The position numbers were made by a program, and so were the translations under genes. A DNA stretch of 5,309 nt. It comes from JANWXR01 sp964608265 (GTDB lineage: Bacteria > Chloroflexota > Anaerolineae > Anaerolineales > UBA6663). This document shows, in pieces, positions 1-5,309 of this stretch. The stretch is from contig CAZSNP010000118.1 in the NCBI GenBank assembly GCA_964608265.1, positions 1 to 5,309 of the forward strand, in the 5' to 3' direction. The notes below the pieces were generated by a model. That model had not been told where the DNA came from and ran no database searches. It saw only the letters and a program-made list of their open reading frames with translations. The stretch's first letter is position 1. The number at the start of each line of letters is the position of its first letter.

Positions 1-51
1 GCGCATCTTCCCCGTTCACGCAACCTTCATCCATCCTTCGCCCTTCCTTCG

Positions 52-80
52 CTGACGTCACGCTAACAAGCCCTTACACT
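52..80 (+). promoter_or_regulatory. weak sigma70-like promoter candidate
   Basis: CTGACG (52-57) matches four of six bases of the -35 consensus. It is followed after 17 bases by TACACT (75-80), which matches four of six of the -10 consensus. Transcription would start near 86-88, leaving a leader of about 90 bases before the ATG at 177. This placement would put an upstream in-frame ATG at 81 outside or at the very edge of the transcript, which agrees with the later start. The -35 region overlaps the 8-base palindrome TGACGTCA (53-60), a possible operator core. The match is modest and Chloroflexota promoters are poorly characterised, so this is only a candidate. The rest of 1-176 shows pyrimidine-rich sequence (about 20-50) and nothing else I can name. 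Confidence 0.25.
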
Positions 81-166
81 ATGGCCGGACACCCTGCCCG
101 CCCCGTTTGCGCCCCCGTATCGTTGGGCAGGGGCGCCAAAAAAGAGCGACAAAGGTGTAACCAATC

Positions 167-172
167 GGGAGG
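167..172 (+). promoter_or_regulatory. ribosome-binding site deciding the cytochrome start
   Basis: GGGAGG lies four bases before the ATG at 177. It decides between this start and the in-frame ATG at 81, which would add 32 charged residues ahead of the signal peptide and has no comparable Shine-Dalgarno sequence. Confidence 0.6.
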
Positions 173-176
173 CCGT

Positions 177-3173
177 ATGCCGCCAATTACTCGTTTTGCC
201 GTGGGGTTGTGCGTCGCCGCTCTCAGCCTTGGCGCATTGACGCTCTCGCCCGTGCGCTCGGCGCCCGGCGTCGGCTACGACATCGTCTACGTGCGCCAGC
301 CGCGCAAGGGCGACAACACCCACACGGTCTGGCCCGAGGTCTTTCACCCCGCCACGGTGGAGCCGGGTTCGGATTTGATGCTGCTGCATCCGAACGGCAC
401 GGAGGAAGTGCTGGTGGATACGACCAGCGGCGCAGTCACCGACCCGTTCATCTCCTTTGACGGGCAGTACGTCTACTACAGCTTCTTCCCCGATGTGACC
501 GCAAATGAACTGAACACACAGCGCGGCAACCTGCCCTATCAGGGCGCAGATATTTATCGAATGCACCTCGGCACGCGGCAGGCGCAGCGGCTGACGTTCC
601 AGGAGTTCACGCCCAACACCGGCGCGGGCAACTGGCTTGAGGCGAATCCCGTCAACCCGCCCGCCCAATACAACCGCCTCGGCTACGGCATCTTGAATCT
701 CGGCCCCGCGCCGCTGCCCGGCGGCAAGATCGTCTTCGTCAGCAATCGCAACGGCTTCATCCCGCCGAAGGGATACACCAATCCCACGCTGCAACTATTT
801 GTGATGGATTGGGACGGCAGCAACGTCACACCGATTGCGCCGCTGACCATCGGCAGCGCCCTGCACCCGACGCCGCTGGCCGACGGGCGCGTGATGTTCA
901 GCAGCTTCGAGACGCAGGGCCTGCGCGATTCGCGCAACTGGGGCCTGTGGGCCATCAAACCCGACGGGCGCACGTGGGAGCCGCTGGTCAGTTCGTTCAA
1001 AGAGGCCGGCTCGTTCCACTTCGCCACGCAGCTCAGCAACGGCGACATCGTCGTTGAAGACTACTACAATCTGAACAACTGGGGCTTCGGCGCGCTGTAC
1101 CGCTTCCCGACTCAATTGCCCGCCGGCGTGCCGCGCTTTCATCCGGCGAACGTCAATCAAAATCCGCCCATCACGCAGACGGTCGGCGCGGGCTTTGTCT
1201 ATCCCTTCCGCATGCCGTTCACGCCGAAGGGCTTGTACTCGATCACGCCTTTCACGACCGCGAACGATGAAGCCGCGCCGTGCCCGGGCGGCGCGTCGTC
1301 GTGCAACAACGCCGCGCGCGTCGGCAAGTTCACCCATCCCTCCGCCGCGCCGAACAACGATTTGCTCGTGGCCTACACCGGCGGCCCGGCCAACGCCCTC
1401 GACCGGCCCGATGATTTGCCCGCCGTGGATGCCGGGCTGTACCTCCTCCCCGGCGGCAACCCGGTCAACAATGCCACGCAACTTGTGTTGATCAAAAACC
1501 TCCCGCAGTACAACGAAGTGTGGCCGCGCGCCGTCGTGCCGTATGTCGCCGTGCATGGAGTCGGTGAACCGGCGGCGCTCCCGTGGCTGCCGAACGACGG
1601 CGTCGAGCATCCGAACCTGCTGCCCGCCGGGACCCCGTTCGGCCTGATCGGAACGAGCAGCTTCTACAAACGCGAGAGCTTCCCCGGCAACAACGCGAAC
1701 AACCGCTGGGGCGGGCTGGATGCCTTCAACACCGGCGAGAACGGCCAGAGCTTCAACTGGTTCACGCAGGGCGCGGAGGCGGGCAGATACACGGACGCCG
1801 ACATCTGGGCGGTGCGCGTGCTCTCGATGGAGCCGAACACGCACCGCAGCTACGGCCCGAACAGCGGCCAGCATTTCTTCAACTGGGTGAACGAGAAGCT
1901 CCGCATCCTCGGCGAGATCCCGCTGCGCAAGTTCGATGCGCGGGGCAACCCCATCCTCGACCCGGAGGGCAACCCCGACACCAGCTTCCTCGCCAAAGTC
2001 CCGGCGGATACGCCTCTGACGTTTCAGATGTTGGATCGCAACGGCATAGTGCTGACGATGGCGCAGACCTGGCATCAGGTGCGGCCCGGCGAGGCGCGCT
2101 ACGACTGCGGCGGCTGCCACGCGCACAGCCAGCAGCCGCTGGATTTCGAGCAGACCGCCGCCGCACAGCCGGGCTACGCGGTTTATGATTTGAGCAAGGT
2201 CACGCCGCTGCTCACGAAGGATGGGAGCGGCAACCCCGCGCTCAACGTCGTCAATCAACCGGCCGTCAACGTCGAGTTCTACCGCGACGTGCGGCCCATC
2301 CTCCAATCCCAGTGCGTGAGTTGCCACACCGGCAGCAGCCCGCCCGGCAACCTGAAGCTCGACGATTATGCCCTGTACGACATCGGCGACTTCACCTACC
2401 TGAGCGCGCCGGGCGATTACATGCGGCTGTGCCGCGATCAGAACTCGACGTGGGGCTACAAGCCGCTGGTGACGTACGGCGGCAACGCCTATTGGCGGCA
2501 GACCAACGCCAGCCGTTACGTGCGGCTCTTCCAGAGCCGGCGCAGTTTGTTGACGTGGAAGGTTTTCGGCGCGCGGATGGATGGCTGGACGAACGCCGAC
2601 CATCCCACCGAAAGCACACCGGGCAACGCGGCCACCCTGCCGCCCGGCGCGCAGATCAACGACGCCGACCTCGACTTCATCCCCTCGACCGCGCACCCGG
2701 CGGGCGGGATGACGGGGCTGACCGCCGACCAGAAAATCACGCTGGCCCGCTGGATTGACCTGGGCTGCCCGATCAACACCGGCGAGGGCGGGGCGGATCA
2801 AAACTACGGCTGGTTCCTCGACGATGTGCGCCCGACGCTGACGGTGAGCGCGCCGCGCCCCGGCCTGAGCAGCACGCCGCTAAGTTTCATCCGCGTCGGC
2901 GTGGCGGATGCGTACACCGGCATCCAGCCCGGTTCACTCTCGATCACCGCCACGATCCCCATCGCGGGCCGCGCACCCGGCGCGCAACTGGCCGACCTTG
3001 CGCAGCCGGCCGGCGATGGCATCTTCACCATTACGCTGCCGGCGCCGCTGACGAGCGCGCCCGGTTCGCGGCTGTACGTTCAGGTGCGCGACGTGCAGGG
3101 CAACGTCACCCGCGTCGTGCAGTCGTTTTCGATTCTGACTCAGCGGGTGTTTCTCCCGGCGATCCGACGATGA
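177..3173 (+). CDS. exported dihaem cytochrome, hydrazine synthase alpha-like, with N-terminal beta-propeller
   Basis: The 998-residue protein starts at the ATG after GGGAGG. Residues 1-29 form a signal peptide (basic start, hydrophobic 8-23). Residues about 34-480 carry TolB/PD40-like propeller strands such as YDIVYVRQ, ADIYRMHLGTRQAQRLTF, LFVMDWDGSNVTPI and LWAIKPDGRTWEPL. A middle domain leads through KVPADTPLTFQMLD and WHQVRPGEARYD into haem motif CGGCH (644-648). A cytochrome domain has FYRDVRPILQSQCVSCH (haem motif 713-717), LLTWKVFGARMDGW, candidate distal ligand H840 and LARWIDLGCP. Residues 882-998 look Ig-like and end in VFLPAIRR. This order matches the hydrazine synthase alpha subunit (propeller, haem I domain, haem II domain) and related planctomycete-type cytochromes. 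As I recall, anammox HzsA has a tyrosine four residues after the haem I histidine that ligates the iron. Here that residue is Q652, so hydrazine synthesis is not supported. Real substrate and partners are unknown. It is probably periplasmic or cell-surface. No hzsB/hzsC-like genes are adjacent. Confidence 0.85.
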   Translation: MPPITRFAVGLCVAALSLGALTLSPVRSAPGVGYDIVYVRQPRKGDNTHTVWPEVFHPATVEPGSDLMLLHPNGTEEVLVDTTSGAVTDPFISFDGQYVYYSFFPDVTANELNTQRGNLPYQGADIYRMHLGTRQAQRLTFQEFTPNTGAGNWLEANPVNPPAQYNRLGYGILNLGPAPLPGGKIVFVSNRNGFIPPKGYTNPTLQLFVMDWDGSNVTPIAPLTIGSALHPTPLADGRVMFSSFETQGLRDSRNWGLWAIKPDGRTWEPLVSSFKEAGSFHFATQLSNGDIVVEDYYNLNNWGFGALYRFPTQLPAGVPRFHPANVNQNPPITQTVGAGFVYPFRMPFTPKGLYSITPFTTANDEAAPCPGGASSCNNAARVGKFTHPSAAPNNDLLVAYTGGPANALDRPDDLPAVDAGLYLLPGGNPVNNATQLVLIKNLPQYNEVWPRAVVPYVAVHGVGEPAALPWLPNDGVEHPNLLPAGTPFGLIGTSSFYKRESFPGNNANNRWGGLDAFNTGENGQSFNWFTQGAEAGRYTDADIWAVRVLSMEPNTHRSYGPNSGQHFFNWVNEKLRILGEIPLRKFDARGNPILDPEGNPDTSFLAKVPADTPLTFQMLDRNGIVLTMAQTWHQVRPGEARYDCGGCHAHSQQPLDFEQTAAAQPGYAVYDLSKVTPLLTKDGSGNPALNVVNQPAVNVEFYRDVRPILQSQCVSCHTGSSPPGNLKLDDYALYDIGDFTYLSAPGDYMRLCRDQNSTWGYKPLVTYGGNAYWRQTNASRYVRLFQSRRSLLTWKVFGARMDGWTNADHPTESTPGNAATLPPGAQINDADLDFIPSTAHPAGGMTGLTADQKITLARWIDLGCPINTGEGGADQNYGWFLDDVRPTLTVSAPRPGLSSTPLSFIRVGVADAYTGIQPGSLSITATIPIAGRAPGAQLADLAQPAGDGIFTITLPAPLTSAPGSRLYVQVRDVQGNVTRVVQSFSILTQRVFLPAIRR

Positions 3174-3183
3174 GGCTGATGTC

Positions 3184-3509
3184 GTGAACAAAACGATCTA
3201 TGGGCGCGGGCTGTGCCTGTATTTCTGCTGGTCGAGCGCGACGGGCACCGCCCGCCGACCACACGTACGACCGGTTGCCCTTCGCGCCCAACACCGGCGG
3301 GTTGATCCTGATTTCGCCGGGCCACATCGGCGTTTACGGCACTCAACCAGCCAGCCATAATCCGGGCGGGGAGGTCCGCCACTACGACCCGGTGGCCAAA
3401 TCGTGGAGCGGTAGCCGCGTGGCGATGAGCGCCTTCGACGACCTTGGCTCAGCGGAGTACGGCCCGCGCCCGCGGCTGATCGTGTTCGTCAGCCCCGCCG
3501 GGCTGTGGC
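3184..3509 (+). pseudogene. frameshifted small secreted protein gene, unknown family
   Basis: A GTG at 3184 sits eight bases after GAGG (3172-3175), which overlaps the cytochrome stop codon, so coupled translation is likely. This frame begins (M)NKTIYGRGLCLYFCWSSA, which resembles a signal peptide, and then turns arginine-rich and loses coding character. From about 3258 the next frame reads convincingly as protein: DHTYDRLPFAPNTGG, LILISPGHIGVYG, VRHYDPVAKSWSGS, SAEYGPRPRLIVFVSPAG, with mostly G or C at third positions. One base inserted or deleted in the C-rich run around 3248-3258 would join the two parts. The open frame continues to 3628, but past 3510 it is antisense to the CapA-like gene and is probably not real coding. 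The YDPVAKSW segment is faintly kelch-like; I do not recognise the family. Alternatives are an intact ORF starting at ATG 3200 (no signal peptide, poor N-terminus) or a sequencing error. Confidence 0.4.
3491..3504. other. small inverted repeat between the convergent genes
   Basis: AGCCC (3491-3495) pairs with GGGCT (3500-3504) around a four-base loop. It begins five bases past the CapA stop codon on the minus strand and lies at the end of the broken ORF on the plus strand. No T-run follows on either strand, so it is not a canonical intrinsic terminator. It could slow transcription from either side or be part of a degenerate dispersed repeat. A second, shorter palindrome GGCC-TAC-GGCC lies next to it at 3507-3517. 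Confidence 0.25.
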
Positions 3510-4673
3510 CTACGGCCCGCCCCCCGGCTTTGTCTTCAACGAGTCGGCCACATCGCGCAGAATCTGCTCGGCCTCTGCGGGCTCGGCCAGCCGGGGCTGA
3601 TGGTTATCGCGGATGCGGATGGGGATGAGGTCGGCGCTCTGCAAGACCGCGCCGCGAAACGTCGCCCGCAGCATCACCCCCTGGATGGTGTACAGCGTGC
3701 CGTCGCTCCATTCCTGATCGAACACAAAGTTGCCGAGCGCATACGCCACCACCGAGCCGTTGGGCAACGTCTCGAAGCCCTGCACGTGATGAGGATTGTT
3801 GCCGACGATGAGCGTGGCCCCGGCATCGGCCAGGGCCTGCGCGCCGAGGGCCTGCTCCCATGTCAGTTGACCGGTGAACTCACGCCCCCAGTGCGGCAGC
3901 GCAATCACCACATCCGCCTGCTCGCGGGCGCGCCGCACCGCGTCGACGTACACTTCTTTGAGGAACGGCGCCGCCCCCGGCGAGGCCTCATCGGCCCACA
4001 CCTCGCGGTTGATGGCGGTGAAGGCGACGAAGGCAAAGCGCACCCCGTTTACGGTGACGATCACCGGCGCCGCCGCCTCGACCAGATTGCGGCCGATGCC
4101 CACCGGCCGCATGCCGGCAGCGCTCAGATTGGCGATCGTGTCGAGCAGCGAGTCGTTGACGCAGCCGCGTTGCAAACCGCAGTCCTTGATGTGATTGGTC
4201 GCGCCGGTGATGACGTCGAAGCCGGCGAACCGCAACCCGTCCACCACTTCCGACGGCGCGAGCAGGTTGCGATGAAACTCCGCGCACGGGCTGGGCGGGT
4301 TGATGTCCGAGATCGAGGCGTCGAGGCTGCCGATGGTCAGGTCGGCGGCCTGGAGCGTGTCGGCCAGCGCGCGATACGGCAGGGCCATGTCCCCCGCATC
4401 CTTCGCAATCTGATACACACAGCGCGCCGGGTTGATGTCGCCGGTGAAGAGCAACGTGGTTTCGGGGATTGAGGTCTTCGTCGCCGCGGGCGTCGTCGCG
4501 GTCGCGCGCTCAACGGGTGCAGACGTTCGCGTCGGCCCGGATGGCGGCCGCGCGGTGGCCGAGGGGATGAGCGGCGCTCGCACCGTGGGCGCTGGGGCGA
4601 CGGTCTCCGGCGCGCAGGCCGCGCACACCAGCAACACGGCCAGCGCGGTAAAGGGCCGGTCATGCGTTTTCAC
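3510..4673 (-). CDS. CapA-family (PGA_cap, metallophosphatase-fold) exported protein, probable lipoprotein
   Basis: The 387-residue protein starts at GTG 4673; the nearest in-frame stop upstream (4698-4700) and the need for a signal peptide leave no better start. Residues 1-20 form a signal peptide with Cys at 17 and 20. The lipobox is imperfect (C17 at -3 relative to C20), so lipidation is likely but not certain. Residues 21-70 are a Pro/Thr/Ala-rich linker. The CapA domain (about 71-353) shows the family's metal-site signatures in order: TGDINPAR (D79), TIGSLDASIS, ATNHIKDCG (N160, H161), LPHWGREF (H261), GNNPHHVQG (H295, H296) and YALGNFVFDQ (N315). CapA proteins are known from poly-gamma-glutamate capsule synthesis, but most homologues, including this one without pgsB/pgsC neighbours, have no proven role. 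Four cysteines (85, 130, 165, 171) inside the domain could form disulphides outside the cytoplasm. It lies downstream of the TPR gene, probably in one operon. Confidence 0.9.
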   Translation of the reverse strand: MKTHDRPFTALAVLLVCAACAPETVAPAPTVRAPLIPSATARPPSGPTRTSAPVERATATTPAATKTSIPETTLLFTGDINPARCVYQIAKDAGDMALPYRALADTLQAADLTIGSLDASISDINPPSPCAEFHRNLLAPSEVVDGLRFAGFDVITGATNHIKDCGLQRGCVNDSLLDTIANLSAAGMRPVGIGRNLVEAAAPVIVTVNGVRFAFVAFTAINREVWADEASPGAAPFLKEVYVDAVRRAREQADVVIALPHWGREFTGQLTWEQALGAQALADAGATLIVGNNPHHVQGFETLPNGSVVAYALGNFVFDQEWSDGTLYTIQGVMLRATFRGAVLQSADLIPIRIRDNHQPRLAEPAEAEQILRDVADSLKTKPGGGP

Positions 4674-4700
4674 GGTGGTCGCGGACGGAGTCCGCTCCTA
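4674..4700 (-). promoter_or_regulatory. hairpin-split ribosome-binding site for the CapA-family gene
   Basis: On the minus strand the only Shine-Dalgarno-like sequence before the GTG at 4673 is AGGA (4699-4696), 22 bases away, too far for normal use. Between them is a perfect hairpin, GCGGAC-TCC-GTCCGC (4695-4681). If it folds, AGGA would be separated from GTG by only seven bases (4680-4674). Phage T4 genes 25 and 38 are known precedents for such folded spacers. The AGGA also overlaps the TPR stop codon TAG (4700-4698), so re-initiation by the terminating ribosome is the simpler alternative. The geometry is seen in the sequence; the mechanism is inferred. Confidence 0.4.
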
Positions 4701-4704
4701 CAGG
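4679..4704. repeat. REP-like palindromic element
   Basis: The stem GCGGAC-GGA-GTCCGC followed by TCCTACAGG closely resembles the consensus of Pseudomonas REP elements (GCGGG...CCCGCTCCTACAGG type), and similar elements are scattered in other GC-rich genomes. Only one copy is in the window. It sits in the short gap between the TPR and CapA genes, extends into the last codons of the TPR gene and provides its TAG stop. Resemblance is from memory; no copy number could be counted. It may instead be a locally evolved hairpin. Confidence 0.45.
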
Positions 4705-5240
4705 GGGAGGTTGCCGCCCATCAACCTGGTGGCTTTGTCGAGCGCCTCTTTGAGCACCTTCTCCTGCGCGCTGAGCTCGGTGGAGAGGTTGAGGCCGGAA
4801 CGCATCGAGGCCAGGGCCTGGAGTTTGTTGCCCTGCTTCACCTGCAAATTGCTGAGCTTTTTGAAGCAGGCTGCGCGCGTATCGCGCTCACCGAGTTGCC
4901 CGAAGAGATCGATTGCCTGCACATACAACTCGGCGGCCTGATCGATGTGGCCGGCGCCGTCGTGCGCGGCGGCCAGGTTGGCCAGCGCCTGCGCCTCGCG
5001 CATCGCGTCGCCCAGTTCGCGAAAAGTCTCCGGCGTCTCGGCCACTACCGCAATGGCGGCCGGCCAATCCTCCTGTGCCATGTGGATGACGCACAGGTTG
5101 TTGCGCATTTCCGCCGCGGCGGCGCGGTCGCCGGCGGCCTCGAATTGACGTTGGGCTTCGGTGAAGGCCGTGGCCGCCTCCGCCAAACGCTCGGCGCGGA
5201 AGTGGCGCAGACCCTGTTCCTTGAGTTCGTGTGCGGTCAT
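4698..5240 (-). CDS. small cytoplasmic tetratricopeptide-repeat protein
   Basis: The 180-residue protein starts at ATG 5240, eight bases after AAAGGT. It has no signal peptide or membrane segment. It is almost entirely helical repeat: equivalent G-D/E pairs fall at 37-38, 77-78 and 117-118, giving an exact 40-residue period. Each unit has the TPR pattern of paired amphipathic helices with small residues (LCVIHMAQEDWPAAI, LANLAAAHDGAGHIDQAAEL, LSNLQVKQGNKLQALASM), and four repeats span about 4-160. The 40-residue spacing is that of kinesin-light-chain-like TPRs rather than the 34-residue form. A charged helix (161-174) caps the array. Such proteins bind partner proteins and have no catalytic residues. 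The next gene downstream (CapA-family) begins 24 bases after its stop and lies in the same reading frame, suggesting a two-gene operon, but a functional link is unproven because CapA is exported. Confidence 0.8.
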   Translation of the reverse strand: MTAHELKEQGLRHFRAERLAEAATAFTEAQRQFEAAGDRAAAAEMRNNLCVIHMAQEDWPAAIAVVAETPETFRELGDAMREAQALANLAAAHDGAGHIDQAAELYVQAIDLFGQLGERDTRAACFKKLSNLQVKQGNKLQALASMRSGLNLSTELSAQEKVLKEALDKATRLMGGNLPL

Positions 5241-5248
5241 GGATCAAT

Positions 5249-5254
5249 ACCTTT
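5249..5254 (-). promoter_or_regulatory. ribosome-binding site of the TPR gene
   Basis: On the minus strand AAAGGT ends eight bases before the ATG at 5240. It is a moderate Shine-Dalgarno match and supports that start. Upstream, up to the window edge, I see TTGACT (5274-5269) as a possible -35 but no convincing -10, so the promoter is unassigned. Confidence 0.4.
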
Positions 5255-5283
5255 GCGCTCTTAATTGAAGTCAAGGAGGTCGA

Positions 5284-5309
5284 ATGTCATGCCGAGGAGC
5301 GGAGCGACG
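5284..5309. repeat. partial dispersed repeat cut by the window edge
   Basis: ATGTCATGCCGAGGAGCGG and the following AGCGACG resemble the start of the GTCATGC(C/T)GAG...GAGCGA(C/A)G...GCATCT intergenic repeats that I recall from Chloroflexota and Bacteroidota genomes. The expected second arm (GCATCT or similar) would lie outside the window. Recognition is from memory and only part of the element is visible. Confidence 0.35.

Noticed and set aside
81..176. Upstream in-frame ATG at 81 as the cytochrome start
   Set aside because: It would place 32 charged, cysteine-containing residues before an otherwise normal signal peptide. The ATG at 177 has GGGAGG four bases upstream.
63..794. A 243-codon minus-strand open frame overlapping the start of the cytochrome gene
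   Set aside because: Shadow of the real gene: no recognisable motif, and it fully overlaps the signal peptide and first propeller strands.
795..2801. A 668-codon open frame on the minus strand inside the cytochrome gene
   Set aside because: It is antisense to the well-supported cytochrome gene, has arginine/alanine/valine-rich composition typical of shadow frames in GC-rich DNA, and shows no domain or ribosome-binding site.
177..3173. True anammox hydrazine synthase alpha subunit
   Set aside because: The position of the expected tyrosine ligand is Gln652, there are no beta/gamma subunit genes nearby, and the C-terminus is Chloroflexota-like rather than planctomycete-like.
3491..3504. Intrinsic terminator between the convergent genes
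   Set aside because: The stem is only five base pairs and there is no T-run on either strand.
3458..3529. Direct repeat of TACGGCCCGC at 3458 and 3511
   Set aside because: Only ten bases match exactly and the sequence is very GC-rich, so chance is likely.
3600..4472. A 290-codon plus-strand open frame opposite the CapA-family gene
   Set aside because: It is antisense to the conserved CapA motifs, and its arginine/histidine/alanine-rich translation has no recognisable domain.
5273..5309. Plus-strand start: AAGGAGGT followed by ATG at 5284
   Set aside because: The Shine-Dalgarno match is excellent, but only three bases separate it from ATG. The following sequence looks like the arm of a dispersed repeat (MSCRGAER is a typical translation of it). 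It cannot be followed past the window edge.

Overview
This window is GC-rich bacterial DNA. The best phylum guess is Chloroflexota (Anaerolineae/Caldilineae-like, perhaps from a metagenome). The main clue is the large secreted protein, which ends in the tail VFLPAIRR. That matches the 'VYLPLV-R' style C-terminus I associate with many secreted Chloroflexota proteins. The dispersed-repeat character of the short gaps and the mix of protein families fit, but do not prove, this placement.

Layout. Positions 1-176 are a leader region with one weak sigma70-like promoter and a good ribosome-binding site. Positions 177-3173 (+) encode a 998-residue exported protein. It has an N-terminal beta-propeller, two c-type haem motifs (CGGCH and CVSCH) and an Ig-like tail. 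Its architecture is that of the hydrazine-synthase-alpha-like / planctomycete-type cytochrome family. Positions 3184-3509 (+) hold what looks like a small secreted-protein gene, translationally coupled to the cytochrome gene and broken by a single-base frameshift. On the opposite strand, and convergent with these, is a two-gene unit: a cytoplasmic TPR protein (5240-4698) followed 24 bases later by an exported CapA-family metallophosphatase-fold protein (4673-3510).

The most interesting non-coding signal is the 24-base gap between the TPR and CapA genes. It is filled by a perfect hairpin inside a REP-like sequence. The REP-like sequence supplies the TPR stop codon and an AGGA Shine-Dalgarno core, and the hairpin could fold away the excess spacer so that AGGA sits 7 bases from the GTG start of the CapA gene. 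A second probable dispersed repeat is cut by the right edge of the window.

The cytochrome gene and the TPR/CapA pair show no obvious shared pathway. They simply converge. No RNA genes, CRISPR arrays or transposase genes are visible. A complete new multi-gene system is not evident. The candidates for novelty are the non-anammox HzsA-like dihaem protein and the hairpin/REP translation-initiation arrangement.
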